A DNA stretch of 64,000 bases from the NCBI RefSeq assembly GCF_013137895.1, contig NZ_CP053538.1, forward strand, positions 3,627,001 through 3,691,000, in the 5' to 3' direction. A program made the position numbers and the translations under genes. This DNA is from Hymenobacter taeanensis. Lineage in GTDB: Bacteria > Bacteroidota > Bacteroidia > Cytophagales > Hymenobacteraceae. The notes below the pieces were generated by a model. It was not told where the DNA came from. It saw only the letters and a list, made by a program, of their open reading frames with translations, and made no database searches. Shown here in pieces: positions 27,601 to 36,277 of this stretch. Every line of letters starts with the position of its first letter. The first letter of the stretch is position 1.

Positions 27601-28320
27601 CTAGCGGTAGTTTAGAGCAGCAGCAGTAGTAGTCAGCATCCCATCCAGCAGCGGAAACAGAAATGCGGGGCTGTTTTCCAAAGTAGTCACTTGCCCTCTG
27701 ATAGCCGCCGCATCCTGCACGAAAGCTGCAGGCTCCAGCAAGTGCCCCTCGGCTTGCACTATTGCCTCGCACCACTCGGCGTCGGCCTCTGGGTGGAACT
27801 GTAGGCCTACTACCCGCTCACCCCACAGAAACCCCTGGCAATTGGTGGGAGGCGAGTAGGCCACTAGCTGCGCCCCGGGTGGTAGGGTAAAGGCATCATA
27901 GTGCCAGTGTAGTGCGGGAATAAACTCTGGCACGTGCTGAAACAATGGGTGGCGGCGGGCCTCGGCGGTAAACTGCACGGGCCAGAAGCCCACCTCCGGT
28001 TGTGCGTTACGGCCCACGGTAGCGCCCAGCTGCTGCGCCACCAACTGCGACCCAAGGCAGAGGCCCAGCACCGGAATGCCTGTGCTGAGGGCTTGTTTGA
28101 TGGCGGCCTTTTCCTGGCGCAGCCACGGGCATTCTGCTTCGTCGTGCACGCCCATGGCACCGCCCAGCACTATCAGAAAGTCGGCGCTGGTTAGATCTGG
28201 TGCCACAACATCAGGCACATACCATGAGGTAATGTGCAGCGCATGGCCTCGCGCGGCAGCCCAGGTGGCAATGTGGCCCGGGCCCTCATCGGGCATATGT
28301 TGAAAGCAATGAATCTGCAT
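27601..28320 (-). CDS. Class I glutamine amidotransferase (GATase1)
   Basis: A 239-residue stand-alone class I glutaminase domain. The nucleophile Cys is in VLGLCLGSQLVAQQLG, and the His-x-Glu pair is in GLQFHPEAD. The ATG at 28318-28320 (MQIHCFQHMPDEGPG) is chosen over the open frame up to 28434, because the upstream part runs through the guaA terminator. Such proteins are usually labelled GMP synthase-like amidotransferases, but the synthetase partner is unknown. It lies downstream of guaA on the same strand, separated by a strong terminator, so it is not simply a duplicated subunit of the same transcript. Confidence 0.85.
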   Translation of the reverse strand: MQIHCFQHMPDEGPGHIATWAAARGHALHITSWYVPDVVAPDLTSADFLIVLGGAMGVHDEAECPWLRQEKAAIKQALSTGIPVLGLCLGSQLVAQQLGATVGRNAQPEVGFWPVQFTAEARRHPLFQHVPEFIPALHWHYDAFTLPPGAQLVAYSPPTNCQGFLWGERVVGLQFHPEADAEWCEAIVQAEGHLLEPAAFVQDAAAIRGQVTTLENSPAFLFPLLDGMLTTTAAALNYR

Positions 28321-28365
28321 AAACAGCGGCAAGTGTGTAGGCCCGTAAGGTAGTTCGGTAAAACT

Positions 28366-28402
28366 AAAAAGAGCCACTGAAAATACTTCAGTGGCTCTTT
28401 TA
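28366..28402. terminator. Terminator of guaA
   Basis: AAAAAGAGCCACTGAA and TTCAGTGGCTCTTTT form a 15-bp perfect stem with a five-base loop. On the minus strand it ends in TTTTTAGTTTT, 23 bases after the guaA stop. Confidence 0.9.
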
Positions 28403-28424
28403 TGCTCCTTGTTACAGGAATATA

Positions 28425-29956
28425 TTATTCCCACTCAATGGTTGCTGGTGGCTTAGAGCTGATATCGTACACCACGCGGTTGATGCCGCGTACCTGGTTG
28501 ATGATGCGGTTCGACACATCGGCCAGGAACTCATAGGGCAAGTGAGCCCAGTCGGCGGTCATGCCATCTACGCTGGTTACGGCGCGCAGGGCTACCACTC
28601 GCTCGTACGTGCGCTCATCGCCCATTACGCCCACGCTTTGCACGGGCAGCAGCATTACGCCCGCCTGCCATACTTTTTCATACAGGCCGTAGTTTTTCAG
28701 GCCGTTGATAAAGATAGCGTCGGCGCGCTGCAGCAGGTCTACCTTCTCGGGGGTGATGTCGCCGAGGATGCGGATGCCTAGGCCGGGGCCTGGGAAGGGG
28801 TGGCGGTGCAGAATGTTGGTGGGCAGGCCTAGCGTGTGGCCTACCTCACGTACCTCATCCTTAAACAAGGCTCGTAGCGGCTCCACAATCCGTAGGTTCA
28901 TTTTTTCCGGCAGGCCGCCCACGTTGTGGTGGCTCTTAATAGTTACGGCCGGGCCCTTCACCGAAACCGACTCAATTACATCGGGGTAAATGGTGCCCTG
29001 GGCCAGCCAGCGGGCGCCATCTACTTTTTGGGCTTCGCGGTCAAACACTTCAATGAAGGTGCGGCCAATGGCTTTGCGCTTCTGCTCGGGGTCGGTGAGG
29101 CCAGTGAGGGCCGCATAGAACTCCTGGGAGGCATCTACGCCGCGTACATTCAGGCCCAGATCTTTATAAGAGTGCAGTACGTCTTCGTACTCATCCTTAC
29201 GCAGCAGGCCGTTGTTTACAAAAATGCCGTGCAGGCGCTTCCCAACGGCGCGGTGCAGCAGTAGGGCTGCCACCGAAGAATCAACCCCCCCGATAGGCCT
29301 AGAATCACCTGGTCCTCCTCGCCAATAGTGCGCTGTAAGGTTTCCACCATTGAATCCACGAAGTGCTCCGGCGTCCAGCTTTGATCTAGGCCACAAATGG
29401 TCACTACAAAGTTCTGGAGCAGGGTTTTGCCGTCAGTGGAGTGGGTTACCTCTGGGTGGAACTGGATACCGTAGGTAGGCTGGCCCTGAATGTGGAAAGC
29501 CGCCACGGCCACTTCTGGCGTACCAGCAAGTATCTCAAAGCCGGCGGGCAGGTCTTTAATCGTGTCGCCGTGCGACATCCACACCTGCGACTCCGTGGGC
29601 ACGCCGTGGAGCAGGGGAGAGGCGTGGTGCACGTGGCTAAGCCGGGCCCGGCCATACTCCCGGATGGTAGCGGGCATTACCTCGCCCCCCTGCTGGTGGG
29701 CCAGCAGCTGAGCACCGTAGCACACGCCCAGCACGGGCACGTGGCCCAGGTACTTGGAGAGGTCGGGGTTGGGGGCTTCCGGGTCGCGCACAGAGCAGGG
29801 CGAGCCCGAAAGCACAACGCCCCGGATATCCTCAGTGAGGTCCGGGGCGTGATTATACGGATGGATTTCGCAGTAAACATTCAGTTCCCGGATGCGCCGG
29901 GCAATGAGCTGAGTGTATTGCGACCCAAAGTCTAGAATCAGGATTTGTTGAGGCAT
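28425..29956 (-). pseudogene. guaA: GMP synthase (glutamine-hydrolysing), interrupted by a one-base frameshift
   Basis: The gene reads as two overlapping frames that together make a complete 510-residue GMP synthase, which aminates XMP with glutamine and ATP. The first part, from the ATG at 29954-29956 (MPQQILILDFGSQYTQL), has the glutaminase Cys in GVCYGAQLLAH and the His in GIQFHPEVTHS. The second part has the PP-loop ATPase and ends [17 protein letters not shown]. The break lies in a run of seven C on the plus strand (29285-29291), exactly inside the universal SGGVDSS motif: seven G on the coding strand give SGGLILRW, and eight would restore [13 protein letters not shown]. Since guaA is rarely dispensable, a homopolymer sequencing error is the likeliest cause; a real mutation or slippage is possible. 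A terminator follows. Confidence 0.9.
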
Positions 29957-30191
29957 GGGCAAAGGTAAGAACCGCACCGGGGAGCGCAAAATCAGCTACC
30001 ATTATCTTGATAGGTTTGTTCTTCTACCGAGCACTCGTACTAATTCAACGAATGTCTCTGTGCTTTCACCAAAAGAAATGAACCCAATTAAATAAAAACG
30101 ACTTACTTGTAAAATTATATCTTGAAGAATAGTGTCGGCTCTAAACCAACTGTAGGCATACATTCTTTAGATACCAAATTCTGCCAAGTTT

Positions 30192-30617
30192 ATGAAAGCC
30201 TGCGTTCTAATTCTGCTCAGCTTATTCGGTATTCTCCCGGCCTTTTCTCTGTGCGCTCAAACCACTTCCGGTAATTCCCAAGCAGCTGTTTCCGGCAAAG
30301 AAAATAGCGTAGAAGCTACGTCTGTGAAAACTCTAACCGGAACTGTGTTTAGTGATATGGGCGAGCCGCTGGCCGGGGCTACAGTTTCGGTGGTGGGAGA
30401 TAAAAATAATTCTATAACCACCAATTCCGTAGGGGGCTACGTTTTGCGCACAAGCAGTACGCCGCCGGTGTTGCGCATCACCTACGCCGGCTACAAAGAC
30501 CTGGAGCAGACGGTGAGTACCACGCAGCCTACCTCTTTTACGCTGGAAGCCGTAGCCAACTACAAGCGGGATCTTAAAAAGCGCAGTAAAGCAGCAGAGA
30601 AAGCCTATCGGAACTAG
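30192..30617 (+). CDS. Small secreted CarboxypepD_reg-like domain protein
   Basis: A 141-residue exported protein with signal peptide MKACVLILLSLFGILPAFSLCAQ. A single carboxypeptidase-regulatory-like beta-sandwich covers about residues 45-115 (LTGTVFSDMGEPLAGATVSVVG, then RITYAGYKDLEQTV). The C-terminus is very basic (KRDLKKRSKAAEKAYRN). In this phylum the domain usually forms the N-terminus of TonB receptors; here it stands alone. Function unknown. A possible -7 element, TATCTTGA, lies at 30118-30125; the 235-base upstream gap shows nothing else. Confidence 0.8.
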   Translation: MKACVLILLSLFGILPAFSLCAQTTSGNSQAAVSGKENSVEATSVKTLTGTVFSDMGEPLAGATVSVVGDKNNSITTNSVGGYVLRTSSTPPVLRITYAGYKDLEQTVSTTQPTSFTLEAVANYKRDLKKRSKAAEKAYRN

Positions 30618-30770
30618 AAAGGCTACTGGCAACCGGTAAAGTCCCGGAAAACACCTGCCAATGGCAAGCCGCAGTGTCAGAATGAAAATAAATCTTGTTG
30701 ATTATCTGCCGTTAGCCTAAAAAACACACAAAAAAGCGCGGGCATCTGATGATTCGCTGAATGGGTTGTG

Positions 30771-30778
30771 TATCTTTG
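30771..30778 (+). promoter_or_regulatory. -7 element of the SRP RNA gene
   Basis: TATCTTTG is a perfect match to the Bacteroidota -7 consensus TAnnTTTG and lies just before the inferred RNA start. No TTTG at the right distance was seen for the -33 element. Confidence 0.6.
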
Positions 30779-30780
30779 CA

Positions 30781-30880
30781 CCCGGCGAGTCAGAACGACC
30801 AGCTCCTGCTGAACTCCCCCAGGACCGGAAGGTAGCAAGGGTAGGTGGTTGAGCGGTGCGATTTTGGCTCGCTTTTTTTT
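30781..30880 (+). ncRNA. ffs: Signal recognition particle RNA, small bacterial type
   Basis: The apical hairpin signature CAGGACCGGAAGGTAGCAAG lies at 30820-30840. Flanking segments pair into a rod, and the ends close as GCGAGTCA near 30784 with TGGCTCGC at about 30865-30872. Eight T residues end the transcript. This is the 4.5S-type RNA that binds Ffh and helps target membrane proteins during translation. It is about 95 nucleotides long, as expected for the small form. Confidence 0.93.
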
Positions 30881-30935
30881 GTCCTTGCCGTAGACTAGCG
30901 CTTCAGGTTTATCCTTTGCTGGTTGATGTAGCATA

Positions 30936-30965
30936 TAAAAAGCGGCTCACTGAGCCGCTTTTTGC
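30936..30965. terminator. Bidirectional hairpin terminator
   Basis: AAAAAGCGGCTCA and TGAGCCGCTTTTT form a 13-bp perfect stem with a minimal loop, 56 bases after the SRP RNA. It may serve as a back-up terminator. The rest of the 463-base gap 30618-31080 shows only the SRP RNA and a possible -7 TAGCTTTG at 31049-31056 for transaldolase. Confidence 0.8.
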
Positions 30966-31080
30966 GTTTAAAGCATATTGCTGGTTTGCGTAGTAGCTGG
31001 TGCGAACCATAAAATCTGGATAATCGGATAAATCCGTATGATCCGTGCTAGCTTTGGGCATTGTATTCTAACTTCTCCGC

Positions 31081-31737
31081 ATGAAATTCTTTCTCGATAC
31101 TGCCAACCTTGCCGAAATTCAGGAAGCCGTAGAACTCGGTGTGCTCGATGGGGTAACCACTAATCCTTCGCTGATGGCTAAGGAAGGCATCAAAGGCCTT
31201 GATGCCGTTATGAGCCATTACCGTCAGATCTGCGAGATTGTTGATGGTGATGTATCAGCGGAAGTAATTGCCACGGAATTCGATGAAATCATTCGGGAGG
31301 GAGAAGCCCTGGCCGAGCTGCACCCCAACATTGTGGTGAAGGTGCCCATGATTAAGGCCGGAGTAAAGGCTATCAAGTACTTCTCCGAAAAGGGTATCAA
31401 AACCAATTGTACTCTCATTTTTTCGGCGGGGCAGGCCCTATTGGCGGCTAAGGCAGGTGCTACGTATGTATCGCCCTTCGTAGGCCGGCTTGATGATATT
31501 GGGCAGGATGGCTTGCAGCTGGTACAGCAAATTGTCGACATCTTCTCCAATTACGGCTACCCTACGCAAGTGCTGGCGGCTTCGGTGCGGCACGTGCCGC
31601 ACCTGCTGCAGTGCGCTGAGCTGGGCGCCGATGTGGTGACGTGCCCGCTGAGCGTAATCAACGGCCTGCTGAACCACCCCCTGACCGACAAAGGTTTGGC
31701 TACTTTCCTAGCCGATCATAAAAAGGTTAATAGCTAA
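31081..31737 (+). CDS. Transaldolase, small FSA/TalC-type
   Basis: A 218-residue enzyme that begins [20 protein letters not shown] and carries [18 protein letters not shown] with the Schiff-base lysine, [19 protein letters not shown], and [10 protein letters not shown]. This is the short transaldolase/fructose-6-phosphate aldolase group; family knowledge favours transaldolase activity in the pentose phosphate pathway. It is far from transketolase in the window and has no arabinan-type operator in front. A possible -7 element, TAGCTTTG, lies about 25 bases upstream of the start. Confidence 0.92.
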   Translation: MKFFLDTANLAEIQEAVELGVLDGVTTNPSLMAKEGIKGLDAVMSHYRQICEIVDGDVSAEVIATEFDEIIREGEALAELHPNIVVKVPMIKAGVKAIKYFSEKGIKTNCTLIFSAGQALLAAKAGATYVSPFVGRLDDIGQDGLQLVQQIVDIFSNYGYPTQVLAASVRHVPHLLQCAELGADVVTCPLSVINGLLNHPLTDKGLATFLADHKKVNS

Positions 31738-31840
31738 TTCAGGCCTTAGTCAGCTACATGTTGGGCAAGAACGGGCTAAGCTGGCCCAGCCAAGTAGTCA
31801 AGCCCCTGACCAAGTGCGTGTGCTTTCAACCAACCGTTCT

Positions 31841-32044
31841 ATGTATATCATCAAAGTAAAAGGCAAGGCCAAGATTCCGGATTATATACAACTGCGCGAT
31901 GAAAACTTCGTGCTAATTGCTTACTTCCGTGCCGACCGCCCCCTGAAGGATTTGCATCGGTACGGGTTAGAGAACAAAGAAACCGAACTGGCAGGCGTAA
32001 TATCAGGCCTGGAGTTTGGTAAGCTGCAGAAGTTAGAAATCTAA
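31841..32044 (+). CDS. Conserved-looking small protein of unknown function
   Basis: A 67-residue protein from the ATG at 31841 (MYIIKVKGKAKIPDYIQLRD), preferred to an open frame nine codons longer. It is soluble and mixed alpha/beta, with no signal peptide and no family I recognise. It follows transaldolase by about 100 bases on the same strand and precedes a large inverted repeat that could end its transcript. Codon use resembles that of its neighbours, so it is likely a real gene. Confidence 0.6.
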   Translation: MYIIKVKGKAKIPDYIQLRDENFVLIAYFRADRPLKDLHRYGLENKETELAGVISGLEFGKLQKLEI

Positions 32045-32060
32045 GCTGTTGTGTGCGCTG

Positions 32061-32140
32061 TCATTCCGGGCGGAGTGAGGAAGTGGGAGGGGCCTAGCCG
32101 CTACCCACAAACCTTACTCCGCCCGGAATGATATTTTTTT
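32061..32140. repeat. Large inverted repeat with TCATTCCGGGCGGAGT arms
   Basis: The left arm TCATTCCGGGCGGAGTGAGG (32061-32080) pairs with ACTCCGCCCGGAATGA (32117-32132). A T tract follows on the plus strand, so the hairpin can also end the upstream transcript. The arm resembles the family A repeats elsewhere in the window in layout. Confidence 0.7.
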
Positions 32141-32166
32141 GAACTGCCTGCTGCCCGTATCTTCGT
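32138..32166 (+). promoter_or_regulatory. Promoter of the FtsE-like gene
   Basis: TTTG (32138-32141), a 17-base spacer and TATCTTCG (32159-32166) approach the Bacteroidota consensus. The ATG is at 32171, so the transcript would have almost no leader if this promoter is used. Confidence 0.45.
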
Positions 32167-32170
32167 TTCT

Positions 32171-32884
32171 ATGCCTACTTCGTCCGCCCCGGTTATTGAG
32201 CTGCACGACGCCTACATTATGCAGGACGTGAACACCGTGCTGCAAAAGGTCTCGTTTACGCTTGAAAAAGGCGAGTTTGCTTATCTGGTGGGTCGCACGG
32301 GCTCCGGCAAAAGCTCCTTGCTCAAAACGCTCTACGCTGATTTGCCTTTGCCCGCGGGCTCCGGTTCCGTAGTAGGTTTCCCGCTGCCTAAACTAGCCGG
32401 CGGTGAGAAAGTGCCGTATCTGCGTCGCAAGCTGGGTATCATATTTCAGGACTTTCAGCTGCTCTTTGACCGTTCCGTGGCCGACAACCTGCTGTTTGTG
32501 CTGAACGCAACCGGCTGGAAAGGTAAGGCGCGCAAGCAGCAGCGCATTTCCGAAGTGCTTATGCGCGTGGGCCTAGCTAACTCAGCCAGTAAAATGCCAC
32601 ACCAACTATCAGGCGGCGAGCAGCAGCGGGTAGTAATTGCCCGGGCGCTTCTAAACGAGCCATTGCTGCTGCTCGCCGACGAGCCGACCGGTAACCTGGA
32701 CCCCGATGTGGCCGACAGCATCATGCGGTTGTTTGTGGAGATTAATAACTCCGGTACGGCCGTGCTCATGGCAACGCACAACTATCAAATCATCAGGCAG
32801 TACCCCAAGCGGGTGCTCAAGTGTGAGCAAGGTCATTTGCTTGATTCGGTGCAAACGCCTTTCGACCTGAAAATAGAATTCTAA
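32171..32884 (+). CDS. ftsE: FtsE-like ABC transporter ATPase
   Basis: A 237-residue ATP-binding cassette protein: Walker [11 protein letters not shown]-loop IIFQDFQLL, signature LSGGEQQRV, Walker [15 protein letters not shown] and H-loop MATHN. The [13 protein letters not shown] segment and the overall length fit FtsE, the ATPase that with FtsX controls cell-wall hydrolases at division. No FtsX gene lies beside it here: the next gene is a glycosyltransferase 48 bases downstream. The name therefore rests on sequence type, and a LolD/MacB-like role cannot be excluded. Confidence 0.8.
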   Translation: MPTSSAPVIELHDAYIMQDVNTVLQKVSFTLEKGEFAYLVGRTGSGKSSLLKTLYADLPLPAGSGSVVGFPLPKLAGGEKVPYLRRKLGIIFQDFQLLFDRSVADNLLFVLNATGWKGKARKQQRISEVLMRVGLANSASKMPHQLSGGEQQRVVIARALLNEPLLLLADEPTGNLDPDVADSIMRLFVEINNSGTAVLMATHNYQIIRQYPKRVLKCEQGHLLDSVQTPFDLKIEF

Positions 32885-32932
32885 CCCCGGCCTTACTGCC
32901 TGTATCCTGTTCTTCAGCTCGCTAAAACCAAC

Positions 32933-33832
32933 TTGAACGCGCCCGCACTCTCCGTGCTCATTCCGGTTTTCAACCGCGACGTTACGCCGCTGGTACGGGC
33001 GCTGCTGGAACAAGCACCCACTTGGGGAGGCCGCGTAGAAATCCGTTGCCTCGATGATGGCTCTCAGGAGGATATTCGGGGGCTGAACCGCCCGCTGGCG
33101 GCACTGCCGGCTGTGTGCTATCAGGAACTGCCGCACAATATTGGCCGGGCGGCCATCCGCAACGTGCTGGCCGCCCAGGCGCAGGGTGAGTGGCTGCTGC
33201 TGCTCGATAACGACAGCCTGCTGCCCGATGCCCATTTTCTGGCCCGCTACGCAGCGGCCCGCCGCCAGGCGGCCGTGGTAGTGGGCGGTACAGCCTATGA
33301 GGCTACACCACCAACCCGCCCCGAGTTGCTGCTACGATGGTTGTATGGCCGCCAGCGTGAGGCCCGGTCTGCAGCCGTACGCCAACGGGCTCCGCACGGC
33401 CAACTCACGCTAAACAACCTCCTGATTGAAGCGCACGTGTTTAGGCAGCTAGGCCTGGATGAGAGCCTAACGCGCTACGGCCATGAAGACACCAAATTTG
33501 GGTGGCTGCTGCGGCAAGCGGGTATTTCGGTTTTGCACCTTGATAACCCCGTGCTGCATGATGGCCTAGAGCCAGCAGCGGTTTTTCTGCAGAAAACCCA
33601 AGATGCCGTTCGTAACCTAGTGCAGCTGTACCGCACTGAAGGCTTAGGTACCGATACCAAGCTGCTTAATGCAGCTTTGCGCTTACAGCGCTGGGGGCTG
33701 GATGAAGCCGTATGTGCTGCTTTCAGGCTACGAGAGCAGCAGGTACGGCGCAATCTGTTGTCGGTGCGCCCCAGCCTGCGGCAGCTTGACGCGCTAAAGC
33801 TGTATTGGCTGTTGGCTGAGCTGGCCACTTGA
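32933..33832 (+). CDS. Family 2 glycosyltransferase
   Basis: A 299-residue GT-A fold enzyme. The nucleotide-sugar pocket is seen in LSVLIPVFNRDVTPLVRALL and RCLDDGS, and the metal-binding DxD-like block in LLLLDNDSLLPDAHFLARY. A later ALTRYGHEDTKFGWLL-type stretch (YGHEDTKFGW) carries the acceptor-side acidic residues. No transmembrane segments. The sugar and acceptor are unknown. Translation probably starts at TTG (32933), as no ATG or GTG fits in front of LSVLIPVF. It follows the FtsE-like gene by 48 bases and ends at a very strong terminator. Confidence 0.88.
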   Translation: MNAPALSVLIPVFNRDVTPLVRALLEQAPTWGGRVEIRCLDDGSQEDIRGLNRPLAALPAVCYQELPHNIGRAAIRNVLAAQAQGEWLLLLDNDSLLPDAHFLARYAAARRQAAVVVGGTAYEATPPTRPELLLRWLYGRQREARSAAVRQRAPHGQLTLNNLLIEAHVFRQLGLDESLTRYGHEDTKFGWLLRQAGISVLHLDNPVLHDGLEPAAVFLQKTQDAVRNLVQLYRTEGLGTDTKLLNAALRLQRWGLDEAVCAAFRLREQQVRRNLLSVRPSLRQLDALKLYWLLAELAT

Positions 33833-33860
33833 AGTTGTGCAGAGTAGGAATAAGTTTGAT

Positions 33861-33925
33861 TACCCACGCTAAAAACAAAAAGCCGGCTCCTTATTGGAAC
33901 CGGCTTTTTGTTTTTAGCGTGGGTA
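33861..33925. terminator. Exceptionally long bidirectional terminator
   Basis: TACCCACGCTAAAAACAAAA...AGCCGG pairs with CCGGCTTTTT...TTTTAGCGTGGGTA over about 27 bp with a short loop. It separates the convergent glycosyltransferase and lipoprotein genes and ends two bases before the lipoprotein stop. Confidence 0.9.
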
Positions 33926-33927
33926 GG

Positions 33928-34833
33928 CTAGTCGTTGTCGGTGTTTTTAACTTCCGACTTAACTTCTTTAAATGCACCTTTTACGGCGCCTCCTACTTTC
34001 TTGCCAACCTTAGCGGCCCCCTGGCCTACGTCTTTGCCAGCTTCCTTCACATCTTGCGCGGTATTGCTGGCTGCTTGGCCAACTTTGCTGCGCTCGTCAG
34101 CAGTGCCAGCTTTAATGTCTTGCGCCTCGCCGCTCACGGCATCAGCGCCCTGTGCTACGCGGGCCTCAGCCTTATCATAGGATTTAAAGGCAGCATACTT
34201 CAGCTTTTCCTTCTGAATCTCGGCCAAATCGCCGGCCGGAATATCTTTCTTGACCTTGTCGTAGGCCTCATCTAGAGCGCGCCACTCTGAGTTGATGTAG
34301 CGCCAGTCGTCGATGTCGTAACGGTCCTCGTTTTGTTTGATGTTATTAACGAAGGCCTCATAGGTTGCCCGGGCATTGGCTGCCGTAATGTTAGCGGCCG
34401 GCGACATAGGCTTGTAATACTTGCCGGGCTTCAGATTGGCGCTGCTGGTAGTAGCAATCGCATTAGGCCGGTTTTTCCAGGCCATATCGCGCTTGTCGTA
34501 GGCGGTGGTATAGCGGGTGCGGAGCTGCTCAATTTCCTGGCGGCGGGTGTCATCGTACTGGTCTGAGTACTTATCCACCGCTGCTACCTTGGTATCGAAG
34601 TCTGATTTAAGCTGGTTAGTTTCCGCTTCGTAGTCCGCCTCCGCTTCGTCGGCTACATTATCAGCTTTAGCCTCCGTATTCGAAACAAAGGTTTTGAAAT
34701 CATTGTAGGCTGCATCACTCTCCGCCGACACTTCTTTTCTGTCGGCGTTGGAGCAGCTGGTTTGGGTGAAAGCAAGGCCGCCGGCCATCAAAACAGCCGC
34801 AAGCGCATTCATGGTGAGAGTTTTCCTGAACAT
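33928..34833 (-). CDS. Putative lipoprotein with coiled-coil body and LEA/DUF883-like tail
   Basis: The ATG at 34831-34833 gives a 301-residue protein with a signal peptide and lipobox-like end (MFRKTLTMNALAA...TQTSC). Residues about 40-130 are charged and helical (AESDAAYNDFKTFVSNTEAK, EAEADYEAETNQLKSDFD). The last 80 residues form an amphipathic, Ala/Gly/Lys-rich repeat (ADAVSGEAQDIKAG, AGKDVGQGAAKVGKKVGG) like stress-linked LEA or DUF883 tails. Function unknown; an envelope-stress role is a guess from composition. The open frame extends to 34911, but the longer N-terminus would bury the signal peptide. Confidence 0.8.
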   Translation of the reverse strand: MFRKTLTMNALAAVLMAGGLAFTQTSCSNADRKEVSAESDAAYNDFKTFVSNTEAKADNVADEAEADYEAETNQLKSDFDTKVAAVDKYSDQYDDTRRQEIEQLRTRYTTAYDKRDMAWKNRPNAIATTSSANLKPGKYYKPMSPAANITAANARATYEAFVNNIKQNEDRYDIDDWRYINSEWRALDEAYDKVKKDIPAGDLAEIQKEKLKYAAFKSYDKAEARVAQGADAVSGEAQDIKAGTADERSKVGQAASNTAQDVKEAGKDVGQGAAKVGKKVGGAVKGAFKEVKSEVKNTDND

Positions 34834-35005
34834 GGTGGTAAGGGAATAGGCGTTAAAAGAAGGGAGCAACACTGAGATGAGGACCGTATGGATATACAAC
34901 GGCAGCCTCATACGCCAGCTTACGTAGGGCTATAAGGGTGGGTTATCCCTAGGCATTTATCTTTGAAGCTCCTCTATCCATTGCTCCGCTTAGCCACTCG
35001 CTTCA

Positions 35006-36145
35006 TTGCAGCCCCCCACGCCAATTCAACTTCTAGACCTGCGCGCCCAACATGAGCCCTTGCAGGCTCAGCTAGATGCTGCCCTTCATGCTACCCTGCA
35101 GGAGGCTGCCTTTATTCAGGGTGAAGCTGTTGGGCAGTTTGCCATTGAGCTAGGCCAGTATTTGGGCAACCCCCAGGTGGTGCCCTGTGCCAACGGCACT
35201 GATGCTCTGCAACTGGCCCTCCTGAGCCTGAGCCTGCCCCCGGGTACGGAGGTGTTGATGCCAGCCTTCACGTACGTGGCTACCTGGGAGGCCGCGGCGG
35301 TGCTGGGCTTAGTGCCCGTGCCCGTGGAGGTAAGCCCGCATACCTATAACCTAGACCCCGCCGCTACTGCTGCGGCCATTACACCCCGCACAGGGGCTAT
35401 TCTGGCGGTGCATTTATTTGGGCAATGCGCTGATCTGGAAGCCCTCCGGCAGTTAGCTAATCAGCACGGCGTGGCCCTCATTGAAGACAACGCCCAGGCA
35501 ATTGGAGCCACATTTACTACCGCAGCAGGAGAAGTGTGGGCTGCCGGTACCGTGGGGGAGGTAGGGACTACCTCCTTCTTTCCGAGCAAAAACCTGGGTG
35601 GGTTTGGCGATGGGGGTGCACTGTTCACGCGAGATGCGGCCCGCGCCCAGCTATTGCGCCAGCTTGCCAACCACGGCCAAACCCGCAAATACCATCATGA
35701 GCGCATTGGCCTAAACTCCCGCCTCGATACTCTGCAGGCTGCCTTACTGCGCGTGAAGCTCCCGCATTTAGGTGCCTGGACTGCCGCCCGCCAACGTATT
35801 GCCGCGCAGTATGATGCGGCCCTGCTAGGCCACTCCAGCCTGCGCCCGCCGGGGCGTGACCCCCGGAGCAGCCACGTTTTTCATCAGTATACTGTGCAAG
35901 TGCCAGACGTAGCGAGCCAGCGCGATAAGCTGCAGCACTACCTCACGGGGCATGGTATTCCTAGCGCTGTATACTATCCGCTGCCCAATCATCTGCAGCC
36001 TGCCTACGCGTATCTGGGGTATAGCCAGGGGCAATTTCCGGTTGCAGAGCGCTTGGCGCGCACCGTGCTGTCGGTGCCCATGCACCCTATGCTCACCAAT
36101 GAGCAGGTGGCCTATATCTGCCAGGTGTTGCAGGCTTGGCCCTAG
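35006..36145 (+). CDS. DegT/DnrJ/EryC1/StrS-family aminotransferase
   Basis: A 379-residue PLP enzyme of the sugar-nucleotide aminotransferase family. Visible marks are FIQGEAVGQFAIELGQYLG, CANGTDALQLAL, PAFTYVATWEAA, the cofactor region LIEDNAQAIGATF, and the Schiff-base lysine in SFFPSKNLGGFGDGGA. C-terminal HVFHQYTVQVPD and VYYPLPNHLQPAY are also typical. It likely transfers an amino group to a keto-sugar for surface glycan, but no other sugar gene adjoins. The start appears to be TTG at 35006. The stop is followed by an inverted pair of TAGGCCAGTTT/AAACTGGCCTA (36143-36186). Confidence 0.9.
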   Translation: MQPPTPIQLLDLRAQHEPLQAQLDAALHATLQEAAFIQGEAVGQFAIELGQYLGNPQVVPCANGTDALQLALLSLSLPPGTEVLMPAFTYVATWEAAAVLGLVPVPVEVSPHTYNLDPAATAAAITPRTGAILAVHLFGQCADLEALRQLANQHGVALIEDNAQAIGATFTTAAGEVWAAGTVGEVGTTSFFPSKNLGGFGDGGALFTRDAARAQLLRQLANHGQTRKYHHERIGLNSRLDTLQAALLRVKLPHLGAWTAARQRIAAQYDAALLGHSSLRPPGRDPRSSHVFHQYTVQVPDVASQRDKLQHYLTGHGIPSAVYYPLPNHLQPAYAYLGYSQGQFPVAERLARTVLSVPMHPMLTNEQVAYICQVLQAWP

Positions 36146-36277
36146 GCCAGTTTGGCGGCCAATAGCTAAAGGTAAAAACTGGCCTACGCGCACCTTCGGG
36201 GCACAGCGTATTCTTTGCTGGCACTGTTTTTTCTTAGAACCGTATTACTCCCCTCATACTTGTTCTCTTCCTTACAT

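Noticed and set aside
31081-31737. Transaldolase as a member of the arabinan regulon
   Set aside because: No ACACAATCG-type palindrome was found in its upstream region, unlike transketolase.
32061-32134. Operator for the FtsE-like gene
   Set aside because: The arms are separated by about 36 bases and belong to a repeat-like hairpin with a T tract, more in keeping with a repeat or terminator.
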